DNA of 64,000 nt from a virus: IMG/VR virus record IMGVR_UViG_3300031787_000077, positions 1 through 64,000 of that record. The stretch is one strand, 5' to 3'. The notes beneath the pieces are model-generated. The model had not been told where the DNA came from. It made no database searches and saw only the letters and a list, made by a program, of their open reading frames with translations. Both the position numbers and the translations under genes were made by a program. Positions 14,557 to 22,621 of the stretch are shown here, piece by piece (position 1 is the stretch's first letter; each line of letters begins with the position of its first letter).

Positions 14557-15582
14557 ATGAGAAAACTAGCAAGCATACAAACAGTCAAGTATGTTAAACC
14601 CATACCAGATGCCGATAGTATAGAAACTGTGGGCGTTTTGGGCTGGGAAGTTGTAAGCAAGAAGGGTGAATTTCAAACCGGCGATACTTGTTTGTTTATA
14701 GAGATTGATAGTTTACTTCCAGAAATTCCAGAGTTTGAATTTCTTCGCAAGGTTTGTTGGAATGATAATCTAAAAAAGTATAGACTCAAAACAGTAAAAT
14801 TGCGTAAACAACTATCTCAAGGATTAGCATTACCCACAAGTGTCTTTCCTATACTAGCAGGATTAACCGCTGGGGCTGATGTTACTGATCTATTAGGTAT
14901 TGAGAAATATGAACCCCCAATTCCTGCACAGATAGTGGGAGATGCAAGAAGTTTTAGTTGGCCTATAAGTAAGACTGATGAAACGCGAGTACAATTAGAT
15001 GATGAGTATGGATTTATCGAAAGATTAACCGGACAACCATACTATATCAGTTTGAAATTAGATGGAACTTCTAGTACATTTTTAATTGATCCTAAAGATG
15101 AAACTTTTCATGTTTGTGGAAGAAATTATAGTTACAAAAGAAATGATACTCATACCTTCTGGAAGATAGCACAAAGATATAATATTGAGCAGAAGTTGAG
15201 GTATTTTTGGGATAAGGGCAATAATAGAATAGCAATACAAGGCGAAATCGTAGGGCCAGGAATTCAGAAAAATCCTCTTGGACTTAGCGTTCCAGATTTA
15301 TACATATTTAATGTTATTGATATAGCCGATAATACTAGATTTTCTTTAGGTATGTCTATGTTTATTGTTCAAGAACTTGGTCTGAAATTTGTACCAATAG
15401 TTGACAAAGGCTCAAGTTTCGCTTATACTAAGACCGATCTACTAGAGATGGCGAAGGGCAAATATAAAACCCACTTCTCTTCTGCTAAAGACTCTCAGAA
15501 TCGTGAGGGAATAGTAATTCGTAGCATTTGCGGAGAGATTAGTTTTAAGGCTATAAATAATGACTTCTTACTGAAAGAGTAA
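14557..15582 (+). CDS. ATP-dependent RNA ligase, DraRnl (DRB0094) type
   Basis: 341 aa. An N-terminal OB-like domain (about 1-125) precedes a nucleotidyltransferase domain, the inverted order typical of the Deinococcus DRB0094-like RNA ligases. Motif I SLKLDG (Lys167 nucleophile), a CGRNYSYK block, IAIQGEIVGPG (motif III-like), REGIVIRS (motif IV) and ISFKAIN (motif V) are all present. Enzymes of this type seal 3'-OH/5'-phosphate nicks in RNA. Located three genes after rtcB and next to a HAD and a metallophosphoesterase, forming an RNA-repair-like neighbourhood. Confidence 0.85.
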   Translation: MRKLASIQTVKYVKPIPDADSIETVGVLGWEVVSKKGEFQTGDTCLFIEIDSLLPEIPEFEFLRKVCWNDNLKKYRLKTVKLRKQLSQGLALPTSVFPILAGLTAGADVTDLLGIEKYEPPIPAQIVGDARSFSWPISKTDETRVQLDDEYGFIERLTGQPYYISLKLDGTSSTFLIDPKDETFHVCGRNYSYKRNDTHTFWKIAQRYNIEQKLRYFWDKGNNRIAIQGEIVGPGIQKNPLGLSVPDLYIFNVIDIADNTRFSLGMSMFIVQELGLKFVPIVDKGSSFAYTKTDLLEMAKGKYKTHFSSAKDSQNREGIVIRSICGEISFKAINNDFLLKE

Positions 15583-15583
15583 A

Positions 15584-15796
15584 ATGATTGATTTAAAGTG
15601 GTTTCATCCGTTCAATTTCGTATTGTATAAAAGACCCAAAATTGATGCTGCTTGGGAACCTAGTGACGACTTATATCAGTGGGGCTTTAGTCTTGACTTG
15701 ACCACCGAGATTTATTACTATACATACGATTGGGGAGTTGGTTTTAATTTCCGGTTGCTAGGATTTGGATTTGAAATAACAAAGGTGGGAGTATAA
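15584..15796 (+). CDS. hypothetical aromatic-rich protein, 70 aa
   Basis: Very rich in Tyr, Phe and Trp with alternating hydrophobics (FSLDLTTEIYYYTYDW, GVGFNFRLLGFGFEI), giving a beta-strand pattern like a small membrane-associated or barrel-like protein. No family recognised. Confidence 0.6.
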   Translation: MIDLKWFHPFNFVLYKRPKIDAAWEPSDDLYQWGFSLDLTTEIYYYTYDWGVGFNFRLLGFGFEITKVGV

Positions 15797-15797
15797 G

Positions 15798-16115
15798 ATG
15801 AAAACCTGTCATGGTCCTCAGCCTGTTTTTCTTATATTCTTAATGATATTAGGAGTATCAGTAGCAGTCCCATTACTATCCATACAATTTGATAGTATAG
15901 ATCCTCAAAAAATATATGTTGTTATTGATGTTACCGACAGTAACGGAAAAACTTATAGAAACTTAACAAGATCGGGTGTGGGTAATTTTATAGACTATCA
16001 TCGAAACTCTTATAAATTCCATGGAAATTTTACAGAAATAACAAGAAAAGTTTCTGGAGAACAATTTTTAAAAGAAGTTCAACAGCCAGAAAAGTCTGAC
16101 AATTTAGAAAGATAA
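15798..16115 (+). CDS. membrane-anchored protein, 105 aa
   Basis: One N-terminal membrane segment (FLIFLMILGVSVAVPLL, about residues 11-27) then a soluble beta-rich domain (YVVIDVTDSNGKTYRN). Likely faces the periplasm. Unknown function. Follows AGGTGGGAG. Confidence 0.6.
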   Translation: MKTCHGPQPVFLIFLMILGVSVAVPLLSIQFDSIDPQKIYVVIDVTDSNGKTYRNLTRSGVGNFIDYHRNSYKFHGNFTEITRKVSGEQFLKEVQQPEKSDNLER

Positions 16116-16118
16116 AAA

Positions 16119-16412
16119 ATGAATATACTAATTAGCGTACTAGGAATAGTGAATATCTTATTAGGAGTGGCCAGCATACCCCCATGTTTAATGGCCGGAT
16201 TAATGGTTTTTGATGCTCCTGGCTCAACAGAAAGCATAACACATCATATAGTATCTTTTTTGTTCTTGACTTTCCCGCTAATTTGTTTAATTTGTGGAAT
16301 AACAGTTTTGTGGAGTAGTAATTGGTGGTCAATTTATCTAGCCTTATTTCCTATAAGTGAGGCATCTTTAGTTATATTTATATTTTGGGTATTTTCAGGT
16401 ACTTCAATATGA
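16119..16412 (+). CDS. multi-spanning membrane protein, 97 aa
   Basis: Three hydrophobic segments (ILISVLGIVNILLGVASI, IVSFLFLTFPLICLICGI, LALFPISEASLVIFIFWVF). No motif that identifies a transporter or holin. Overlaps the next gene. Confidence 0.6.
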   Translation: MNILISVLGIVNILLGVASIPPCLMAGLMVFDAPGSTESITHHIVSFLFLTFPLICLICGITVLWSSNWWSIYLALFPISEASLVIFIFWVFSGTSI

Positions 16413-16564
16413 AACTAACCAATCAAGATTTAGATATACTAAGAGAATTACTAGAGGATAAACTCAAGAAAATAAATAACGGGCCAGAAGGAATTGAAAT
16501 TCATCAGCGACCAGAAGTTTATATTAACATCATCAAGAAGATAGATGGTCTATATTTCTCATGA
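16409..16564 (+). CDS. small helical protein, 51 aa
   Basis: ATGA overlap with both neighbours supports translation. Helical and charged (DLDILRELLEDKLKKINN). Typical of small phage proteins of unknown role. Confidence 0.5.
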   Translation: MKLTNQDLDILRELLEDKLKKINNGPEGIEIHQRPEVYINIIKKIDGLYFS

Positions 16565-17136
16565 TATATTTTAGTGCGGATCAGCATTTGGGGCATGGAC
16601 GAATTATACAATATTGTAATCGTCCATTTAATGATGTTCACGAAATGAACAAGACTATTCTTGACAATATAAACGAAGTTGTCAAGAGTGATGATACTCT
16701 ATATATACTGGGGGATTTTTGTTTTAAAGGCAAAAAGTCATTAGATTACAGATTACGAATAAATTGTCTAGATGTTCACTTAATATTAGGTAATCATGAT
16801 CGAAGAAAAGATTTTTATCCAGACGAACAGACTGTGGATATGCAGGGATTTACTTCAGTACAAGAAGTAAAAGAGATAACATATTGTAATCAAAGAATAT
16901 ATCTTAGCCATTATGCCCATAGAACTTGGCCCGCTAGTCATAAAGGATCGTGGATGCTTTATGGACATACCCACTCTAAATTAGATCATGAGGATAGAAC
17001 ATCCAACAAATTAACTCTTGATATTGGTGTGGATAATTGTGCTAATTATGGCAAACCCTTTGGTCAACCGTTTAGTTTTAAGGAAATACAACAACTATTT
17101 AATCAGAAAATGAGGATGTTAAATGAGCGACTATGA
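16561..17136 (+). CDS. calcineurin-like metallophosphoesterase, 191 aa
   Basis: All family motifs are visible: ADQHLGH (Asp7, His9), GDF (Asp52), GNHD (77-80), SHYAH (His117) and YGHTH (His136, His138). Two-metal phosphodiesterase or phosphatase, closest in style to the COG4186-like phage and bacterial proteins. The substrate cannot be read from sequence; DNA, RNA ends or cyclic nucleotides are possible. Sits in the RNA-ligase neighbourhood. Confidence 0.88.
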   Translation: MIYFSADQHLGHGRIIQYCNRPFNDVHEMNKTILDNINEVVKSDDTLYILGDFCFKGKKSLDYRLRINCLDVHLILGNHDRRKDFYPDEQTVDMQGFTSVQEVKEITYCNQRIYLSHYAHRTWPASHKGSWMLYGHTHSKLDHEDRTSNKLTLDIGVDNCANYGKPFGQPFSFKEIQQLFNQKMRMLNERL

Positions 17137-17461
17137 CTATTTAAGTAGAGCTGAATTAATTGAAAAAATTATCACATTAAAACAAATTATTAGTGTTAAA
17201 AATAAAGAACAAGAAGAATATGAAAAATGCGTAGCCAGAGTAAATCCTCCAATACAAAAGAAAGTTGAAGAGCAAGATATTAAATTAAGCGATGCGTTTA
17301 AGTCTGATCTTAATAGTTTCCAGAGGATCAAAGAGTTAGAACGAACTATTGAAAAACAAAATGCAATTATCTCTATGGCTGCTGGTTATATTTCTGCTTC
17401 TAAAAGATTTAGTAGTAGTCATCCTATGGATGTTATGAAATGGTTAATGGGAGGTATGTAA
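17123..17461 (+). CDS. coiled-coil protein, 112 aa
   Basis: Two helical stretches (LIEKIITLKQIISVKNKEQ and RIKELERTIEKQNAIISM) and a C-terminal part with a KRFSSSHPMDVMKWLM end. No catalytic motif. Overlaps the phosphoesterase by 14 bases. Confidence 0.6.
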   Translation: MSDYDYLSRAELIEKIITLKQIISVKNKEQEEYEKCVARVNPPIQKKVEEQDIKLSDAFKSDLNSFQRIKELERTIEKQNAIISMAAGYISASKRFSSSHPMDVMKWLMGGM

Positions 17462-17673
17462 TGAAATATATTTATTCACTAATACTATTACTTGTTCCTC
17501 TTGGTCAACACTATACTTTAGAACCAAATACTCCAGTATGGTTTTGCATACCGGATGAACTTGGTTGGACAAGAGGAAATGTGGTACATCTATGGGGCTA
17601 TTATCCTATGGTGAGTAGCGATAAGGGATTAAAAGATTTTAAAGATATTAACTGGGAGATAGGATATGAGTAA
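17461..17673 (+). CDS. secreted or membrane-tethered small protein, 70 aa
   Basis: ATG 17461 overlaps the previous stop (TAATG). N-terminal hydrophobic segment (YIYSLILLLVPLG) looks like a signal peptide. The mature part is Trp/Pro-rich (VWFCIPDELGWTRGNVV). Function unknown. Confidence 0.6.
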   Translation: MKYIYSLILLLVPLGQHYTLEPNTPVWFCIPDELGWTRGNVVHLWGYYPMVSSDKGLKDFKDINWEIGYE

Positions 17674-17920
17674 ATATAAGATCTGTAAATTCGTTAATGG
17701 CAATAACAAAGAATGGTATCAGATACAAAAAAAAGGATGGTTGTTTTGGAGTTATTTATGTACATATGAATGGTTTAGGAATGTAGAAGTACCTCCTTTA
17801 AGAAAAATATTAACATTTGAATCCATAGAAAAAGCATCAGAACACATTGAAATGATTAAGAACATTAAAAGAAGTAATATCATTAAGAAAGTAGAGTGTA
17901 TTGATTATGAACCTAAATGA
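17666..17920 (+). CDS. hypothetical basic protein, 84 aa
   Basis: Aromatic N-terminal half (EWYQIQKKGWLFWSYLCTYEWF) and a Lys/Ile-rich helix at the end. It resembles a short beta-hairpin phage domain, unnamed. Overlaps both neighbours. Confidence 0.6.
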   Translation: MSKYKICKFVNGNNKEWYQIQKKGWLFWSYLCTYEWFRNVEVPPLRKILTFESIEKASEHIEMIKNIKRSNIIKKVECIDYEPK

Positions 17921-18443
17921 TAAATTATACTATTGGGTAGCAATATTTGCATCTATTGGTTCAGTCTTGTGTTGGTTTGTTTTAAACCCTATTCATAAAG
18001 CAAATCTACAAAAAATAAACAAACCTCCACTATTAACCTGTATCTATTGCAAAGGTACTGGAGAAAGAATTGAAGATGTAAATAAACTCATGTTTATGGC
18101 AAAGATACAACTTTATTTTAATAAACATATGGTGGTTGACAAATGCGAAAAGTGTGTTAAACTACCCAACGGTGAATATGATTATTGCGACGAAGTAAAA
18201 GAAAAATATGATAGTTTTTTCAAAGACTACGAAAAAGAAGGATCAAAATTTGAGAAAACAATGTGCGGAAAATGTATGGGGGCTGGTCAATTTCAAATAT
18301 TAAGTAAAAACCCCAAAACAAATAAATGGTACACTCAAGAAGATTATGAAGAAGATGAACGAGCAAAAATTAGGGTATTACAAGAACGCAATAACAAACA
18401 ATTAACTAAGGAGAAAAAACATGACAACAACAAAGATGAATAA
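17907..18443 (+). CDS. membrane-anchored DnaJ-type zinc-finger protein, 178 aa
   Basis: One transmembrane segment near residues 8-28, then CIYCKGTGER, CEKC and CGKCMGAGQ, which match the CxxCxGxG repeats of DnaJ cysteine-rich domains, although only about two repeats are complete. The C-terminal third is acidic then Lys-rich. There is no J domain, so it is not a DnaJ. It may recruit unfolded or membrane proteins. Confidence 0.65.
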   Translation: MNLNDKLYYWVAIFASIGSVLCWFVLNPIHKANLQKINKPPLLTCIYCKGTGERIEDVNKLMFMAKIQLYFNKHMVVDKCEKCVKLPNGEYDYCDEVKEKYDSFFKDYEKEGSKFEKTMCGKCMGAGQFQILSKNPKTNKWYTQEDYEEDERAKIRVLQERNNKQLTKEKKHDNNKDE

Positions 18444-18606
18444 TCTAACAAAAGAACAAAAGTTTGTAATCTTCTGGCTTTATAATAGAGTGGCCCAACA
18501 GATTCCATCCAACCCTATTGATTTTGGAGACAATGATATTATTGTTAATGGAATTAATGTAACGGAAATGGTTAGAGACTTACTACAGGATAGATTGTTT
18601 GTATGA
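18421..18606 (+). CDS. hypothetical protein, 61 aa
   Basis: ATG 18421 follows AAGGAGAAAAAAC; ATG 18436 is an alternative. Helix LTKEQKFVIFWLYNRVA and NVTEMVRDLLQDRLFV. No family recognised. Its stop overlaps the next start. Confidence 0.55.
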   Translation: MTTTKMNNLTKEQKFVIFWLYNRVAQQIPSNPIDFGDNDIIVNGINVTEMVRDLLQDRLFV

Positions 18607-18917
18607 ATCAAATGAATAACTTTGTAGAGCATATAAAAAATCTTAAATCTTTCTTATTAAAGCAAGAAGATCGTGAAAGACAAACAGGAAGATCAACTAG
18701 AATTATAAATCAAGCAAAACATCAAAGATCGACCGTAGTGTGTGCTAACTATAGACAAAAATTGGAATTTGAACATTTGGGGATTGAGACTATAACTCTA
18801 GAACAATACCACAAAGAAAAATGCGGATCATCAAAAACTTATTTATTTGATCACCTTACGATCTACTACATAATGGATAAGCACTATTCTCAACTGATTG
18901 AGGAATACGGAAATTAA
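18603..18917 (+). CDS. conserved GRSTR-motif phage protein, 104 aa
   Basis: RQTGRSTRIINQAKHQRSTVVCANYRQ, here split by family blocks, followed by GIETITLEQYH and YLFDHLTIYYIM. The GRST element resembles a degenerate P-loop; related short proteins occur in large phages. ATP binding is doubtful without a full Walker A (GxxxxGKS/T). Confidence 0.6.
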   Translation: MNQMNNFVEHIKNLKSFLLKQEDRERQTGRSTRIINQAKHQRSTVVCANYRQKLEFEHLGIETITLEQYHKEKCGSSKTYLFDHLTIYYIMDKHYSQLIEEYGN

Positions 18918-18929
18918 AAGATAAAAACC

Positions 18930-19019
18930 GTGAATGTAAAATTACAGGAGTTTAAGTTTATTCTTATGTTCTTGGTCCTTCTCGACAGCATTATTTTGAC
19001 AGTCTTGACAAAGAACTAG
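18930..19019 (+). CDS. possible 29-aa membrane peptide (GTG start)
   Basis: A GTG-started frame encodes a short basic start and one membrane helix (FILMFLVLLDSIILTVL). It lies in the 18918-19083 gap, and its 3' end overlaps the promoter at 19005. Support is only composition, so it may be chance. Confidence 0.25.
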   Translation: MNVKLQEFKFILMFLVLLDSIILTVLTKN

Positions 19020-19034
19020 ACGCTGTGGTACAAT
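19005..19034 (+). promoter_or_regulatory. sigma70-type promoter without CGATA box
   Basis: TTGACA (19005-19010), 18-bp spacer, TACAAT (19029-19034). Followed by about 50 bases of leader before the gene at 19084. One of the few promoters here that lacks the CGATA element. Confidence 0.6.
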
Positions 19035-19083
19035 GGCACAAGGACGAAATGAATACACACTACAATGAATATGGAGAGCCAGT

Positions 19084-19314
19084 ATGAAAGACCGATTTGA
19101 TCTTGAAACTGAAATAACTTTTCTATATAACTTTTCTACTAATCTTAGAACTATTAGTGAAGGAGTTCTTGAGCATAATTTAAGTCACGATGAAATTGTT
19201 AATGCTCTTGAAGGAGTAGCAGTTATGCTAGATTTGCAAGTTAATAAATTAAGTGATACTATGGCTCAGTGTTTTAAACTGGATCAATATTATGAGGGTA
19301 AGAATGAATTCTAA
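19084..19314 (+). CDS. conserved phage helical protein, 76 aa
   Basis: Starts MKDRFDLETEITFLYN, a beginning I have seen in conserved small proteins of large phages (MKDRFDLE), followed by helices (LEGVAVMLDLQVNKLSD). Unknown function. First gene after the 19005 promoter. Confidence 0.65.
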   Translation: MKDRFDLETEITFLYNFSTNLRTISEGVLEHNLSHDEIVNALEGVAVMLDLQVNKLSDTMAQCFKLDQYYEGKNEF

Positions 19315-19516
19315 ACTACAAAGTGATATTGAAAATTTTATTCATAGTGTTGGACAATATATTTTAATGGAGTATGAAAACTTTTACTCTCTATTTCAGC
19401 AGTCAGATATGTTCGATTTTATCGGTAGTTATTATTTGGGTGGTAGTAATGTGCCAGATACAGCAAGGTGTGTTATTGAACTAATCCTTATGAATCATAG
19501 AGCAAACAATGATTAA
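19304..19516 (+). CDS. hypothetical helical protein, 70 aa
   Basis: ATG 19304, 11 bases inside the previous gene. Helical with aromatic residues (IENFIHSVGQYILMEYENF) and PDTARCVIELILMNHRA. No family recognised. Confidence 0.55.
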   Translation: MNSKLQSDIENFIHSVGQYILMEYENFYSLFQQSDMFDFIGSYYLGGSNVPDTARCVIELILMNHRANND

Positions 19517-19925
19517 GCACTTTCCAATTACAAATACAGACAAAGTTATTGAGCATTATTCACAACGGGATGGTGTTCCTATTAGTTATGTGTGTACCAC
19601 AGACTTAAAGTGGCATGATTCTCCAGAAGATATTTTTTATAGAGCAACTCCCCATCCACAATTTGGTAATAAATATTTTGCCCTAAGAGCAACTGATGAT
19701 GGTTTTTATATATCTAATGCTGATAAGGTTGAGGATTTTACTTTTGGGTGTGTGAAAGATGATGATGGTAATCTACAGTATAGTCGATCTAGGCATGAAT
19801 ATAAAGCATTTAATAACGGCCATATGATTGATGGTGGCAGACACTATATTAGACATAGTGGTGATATTGACGTTTATGTTGTGCGTAATGGTCAAATGGT
19901 AAAAGAGAGTAGTAATGGAACCTAA
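19509..19925 (+). CDS. conserved phage protein, 138 aa
   Basis: Soluble beta-rich sequence: VPISYVCTTDLKW, DIFYRATPHPQFGNKYFAL, GRHYIRHSGDIDVYVV. Resembles hypothetical proteins of large phages. No catalytic motif found. Overlaps both neighbours. Confidence 0.65.
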   Translation: MIKHFPITNTDKVIEHYSQRDGVPISYVCTTDLKWHDSPEDIFYRATPHPQFGNKYFALRATDDGFYISNADKVEDFTFGCVKDDDGNLQYSRSRHEYKAFNNGHMIDGGRHYIRHSGDIDVYVVRNGQMVKESSNGT

Positions 19926-20256
19926 TCTAGAATATGATTTGCTAAAAACCGATTGGATTGTACAGAAGTGTAGGGGTAGTACAGTTTACAGTCAAAATTT
20001 ATACGCCGCACTATGCAATAACGATTTTTACTATGGCGATGATGGGTGGGGTTGTTCGTGGAGAATGAGCGGTGGAATAGTAGCAGATATACGAGATTGT
20101 GGGGAAACTTATATTGATTGGTATTGTTCTGGTATGAGTAATAAGGATGGTTTTGTGGGCGAAAGTTTTATAACAGATGAAATTAGACTAGATTTACTCA
20201 AAATTGGTTGGACTATTAAAGAGGAAAAAAATGCCCAAAGTAACGATAACCTTTGA
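19915..20256 (+). CDS. conserved phage protein with WYCSG motif, 113 aa
   Basis: YSQNLYAALCNNDFYY, WGCSWRMSGGIVADIRD and IDWYCSGM are blocks of a family I recognise from large phages such as cyanophages. Function unknown. The last ~25 residues overlap the next gene. Confidence 0.7.
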   Translation: MEPNLEYDLLKTDWIVQKCRGSTVYSQNLYAALCNNDFYYGDDGWGCSWRMSGGIVADIRDCGETYIDWYCSGMSNKDGFVGESFITDEIRLDLLKIGWTIKEEKNAQSNDNL

Positions 20257-20452
20257 TTTACCAGAAGAACAGTCTGAATTTGATTGTGCTATTAATGCTG
20301 GTAAGTTTAAAAATGCAGTATGGAATTTTGAACAACAACTACGATCTTTTTATAAATATCATCACGATTTTAAAACCGCCCACGATGCTGTTCAAGGAAT
20401 TAGAGCCTGTTTTTATCAGTGTTTGAAGGAACACAATGTATCAACAGACTGA
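20231..20452 (+). CDS. conserved small phage protein, 73 aa
   Basis: ATG 20231 follows AGAGGAAAAA. VTITFDLPEEQSEFDCAINA then WNFEQQLRSFYKY match a short family common in phages and prophages, function unknown. Confidence 0.7.
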   Translation: MPKVTITFDLPEEQSEFDCAINAGKFKNAVWNFEQQLRSFYKYHHDFKTAHDAVQGIRACFYQCLKEHNVSTD

Positions 20453-20468
20453 AGTGGTATGATATAGA

Positions 20469-20672
20469 ATGAAATTTCTAGAATTTCTAAATCTAGTTGA
20501 TAGAACATACCATCTATTTAATTGGAGGTATGGACAAAGTTTAATGAATGTGCTATACTCAGTTAGTCCCAGTAAGTACGACAATTTGGTTGCTGCTGGT
20601 GAAGATTGCTACTATGATGATAGTAAGGTTCACCAAGTTATATCTAAGTTAGAAAACGAATGGAAAAATTAG
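20469..20672 (+). CDS. WRYGQ-family phage protein, copy 2, 67 aa
   Basis: Paralogue of the gene at 13334: FLEFLNLVDRTYHL, NWRYGQSLMNVLYSV, DCYYDDSKVHQVISKLENEW. Closer to the usual family length than copy 1. Overlaps the AlkB-like gene by 13 bases. Confidence 0.7.
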   Translation: MKFLEFLNLVDRTYHLFNWRYGQSLMNVLYSVSPSKYDNLVAAGEDCYYDDSKVHQVISKLENEWKN

Positions 20673-21169
20673 GATTAAAATTTGTTGCAGACTATATCTC
20701 TGTTGAAGAAGAAATTCAACTTATTACTGATATAGAGAATTTTCGTAAAACTAATCCTAAATTGGTAGCAAATTATGGAGATAATAATTATGATAGTATT
20801 TACTTTGGAGACAGATATAAAAAGCCCATTGATGATGCTTTTGAGTCACTAAAAAATGTTTATACTAGATTAATTAAGGATAATTATATACAAGATGTTC
20901 CATTTGGGATTGCTATCAATAAATATAAAAAGGGACAAAAAATAGCAGCACACATAGATAAACCCATTAGTGGGCCTATTGTTACGATTCTTAGTTTAGG
21001 ATCAGTATCAACAATGGTTTTTAAAAAATCTAATCACTCTGCTGTTGATATAGAATTATTTCCACGCAGTATCATAAGAATGATGGGTGATATTAGAGAT
21101 AATTGGACTCATGAAATTTTACCAGTAATAGATACTAGATATTCAGTAGTATTTCGGTCACTTAACTAA
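20660..21169 (+). CDS. AlkB-like 2-oxoglutarate/Fe(II) dioxygenase, 169 aa
   Basis: Iron ligands His98-x-Asp100 (AAHIDKP) and His151 (WTHEI), and the 2-oxoglutarate-binding Arg160 and Arg166 in TRYSVVFR, plus the VTILSLGSVSTMVF strand, define the AlkB family. These enzymes oxidatively remove methyl and alkyl groups from DNA or RNA bases. Single-domain length is normal. It could protect phage nucleic acid from damage or reverse host modification. Confidence 0.85.
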   Translation: MEKLGLKFVADYISVEEEIQLITDIENFRKTNPKLVANYGDNNYDSIYFGDRYKKPIDDAFESLKNVYTRLIKDNYIQDVPFGIAINKYKKGQKIAAHIDKPISGPIVTILSLGSVSTMVFKKSNHSAVDIELFPRSIIRMMGDIRDNWTHEILPVIDTRYSVVFRSLN

Positions 21170-21176
21170 TATAGTC

Positions 21177-21797
21177 ATGCTAATAGTCAAAAAACAACCC
21201 TATAATAGTGTTTGGGTGAGCGCATCAACACAAGATGAACTAGGATTAACTTTCATGCGTTTTCAAGAACACTATGAAAGTGCTAATCCTAGATTTCGTA
21301 ATAATATTTTTACACTAGGAGAATTAAGACACTGGTATTCTGAAACATATGGCTCAAATAGTTATCATGCTCATTGGATAGGGTTCAATTTTCCCAGTAA
21401 AGTATTGGTTCCCTTTAAAGATGGATTATTTGACCCGTTAACAACTGAAGAAAATAATCTTATACAACTATTAGGCTATCGTAAAGATCATTTCTATATT
21501 ATAGGCGCTCAAACCAACGAGATACTGCGTCATGAATTAAGTCATGCACTATACGCCTCTAATGCTAAATATAAACTAGAAATAGACTCTTTTATTTCCA
21601 AACACAAAAATAAACTTAAAAAGTCTTTATCTTATATCTTAGATAAAGGATATTGTAAAGAGGTTCTAAACGATGAACTTCAAGCATACATAACAGATAA
21701 TGACGACAATGAACTGATTAATATTACTTGTCCAACAGTAATTGCTGGTATCAACAAGATTTTTCAAAAGTATAACACAGCAGGAATAAAGAAATGA
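21177..21797 (+). CDS. putative zinc metallopeptidase with HELSH motif, 206 aa
   Basis: LRHELSHALYASN at about residues 117-129 gives HExxH with a following Glu or Asp candidate downstream (DELQAYITDNDDNE). The N-terminal half has HAHWIGFNFPSK. The similarity is to small phage and bacterial zincin-like proteins. No signal peptide, so a cytoplasmic substrate is likely. Activity inferred from the motif only. Confidence 0.6.
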   Translation: MLIVKKQPYNSVWVSASTQDELGLTFMRFQEHYESANPRFRNNIFTLGELRHWYSETYGSNSYHAHWIGFNFPSKVLVPFKDGLFDPLTTEENNLIQLLGYRKDHFYIIGAQTNEILRHELSHALYASNAKYKLEIDSFISKHKNKLKKSLSYILDKGYCKEVLNDELQAYITDNDDNELINITCPTVIAGINKIFQKYNTAGIKK

Positions 21798-21973
21798 AAG
21801 AAGAATTATCTGATGAGGAAAAGTTTTATTACGAATGGGTCAAAAATAATCTAGAGTATATTAATCAGCATAAAAACTCTATTGAGGTTATGAAAAAATT
21901 GTATATGATTGGTTTTTCAGACGGTTTTACCTATCAAAGAAAACTCCGAGCAGAAGAAGAATTACAAAAATGA
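21794..21973 (+). CDS. small helical protein, 59 aa
   Basis: ATGA overlaps on both sides. Charged helices (DEEKFYYEWVKNNLEYIN) and IGFSDGFTYQRKLRAEEE. No family recognised. Confidence 0.55.
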   Translation: MKEELSDEEKFYYEWVKNNLEYINQHKNSIEVMKKLYMIGFSDGFTYQRKLRAEEELQK

Positions 21974-22269
21974 GTCCTATGTATAATCCAGATGACTGGA
22001 GTGAAGAATTTAATATCGTATTAAAATACGAACCAATGAGTAGTAGCACAGTAAATAAAATATTAACACAATATAAACATGATGATATTTTAAATTATAT
22101 CAAAGAACTCTGGAATCTAATTGATTATCAGAGAAAACTTATAAATGAACAAAATCAACATATTGTTGCTTTTAAACATAAAGAAGCGTGGAAAAGATAC
22201 GATCTTCCCGAACAATCTTTTAAAGTTTCTGTTGACAAACCGCCGAAAGATGGTAATATGAGTTGCTAG
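21970..22269 (+). CDS. hypothetical protein, 99 aa
   Basis: Helical centre (ILNYIKELWNLIDYQRKLIN) with a coiled-coil look; C-terminal SVDKPPKDGNMSC. Overlaps the preceding gene. Followed by a strong AGGAGG site for the next gene. Confidence 0.6.
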   Translation: MSPMYNPDDWSEEFNIVLKYEPMSSSTVNKILTQYKHDDILNYIKELWNLIDYQRKLINEQNQHIVAFKHKEAWKRYDLPEQSFKVSVDKPPKDGNMSC

Positions 22270-22281
22270 GAGGCTATCTAT

Positions 22282-22533
22282 ATGCTGTGGACAGAGGTTC
22301 GTTTTTGGGCAAAATCTCATGGGTACGAAGTTTTAAAAGATAAGGGCGATGAAGAAAAGGACGAGCCAGTAACATACTACTGGTCTAAAATTGACGACCC
22401 TAGTGTTAGTGGAGTTAGTCCAAGTGTTAGCAAACTTGCCAGGGATATTTACAACAATATTACAAATAATGCTTGGGTAGATCATCAAAAAGAATACAAG
22501 GAAAAACACATCAATGAACGTAAAACTAATTAG
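22282..22533 (+). CDS. conserved phage protein, 83 aa
   Basis: TEVRFWAKSHGYEVLKDKGD then YYWSKIDDP and VSKLARDIYNNITNNAW. Resembles small proteins of large phages. Its 3' end overlaps the thyX relic, which starts at 22514. Confidence 0.6.
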   Translation: MLWTEVRFWAKSHGYEVLKDKGDEEKDEPVTYYWSKIDDPSVSGVSPSVSKLARDIYNNITNNAWVDHQKEYKEKHINERKTN

Positions 22534-22621
22534 TTTAACTCCAGACGCAGAAAAAAACATAGCATATTGTGCTAGAGTGTCCAACCCAAACAATCAAGGT
22601 TTAGATAATTATGCTAAATAA
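22514..22621 (+). pseudogene. relic of the N-terminus of a second ThyX
   Basis: 35 codons: VKLISLTPDAEKNIAYCARV, then SNPNNQ, matching the start of the ThyX proteins of T4-like cyanophages and many bacteria (V-K-L-I-S-x-T-P-D-A-E, A-R-V-S-N-P). The frame ends in TAA soon after, and a complete ThyX of a different subfamily starts inside it at 22611. The rest of the first ThyX (its RHR motif and C-terminus) is gone. May still be expressed as a short peptide. Confidence 0.7.
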
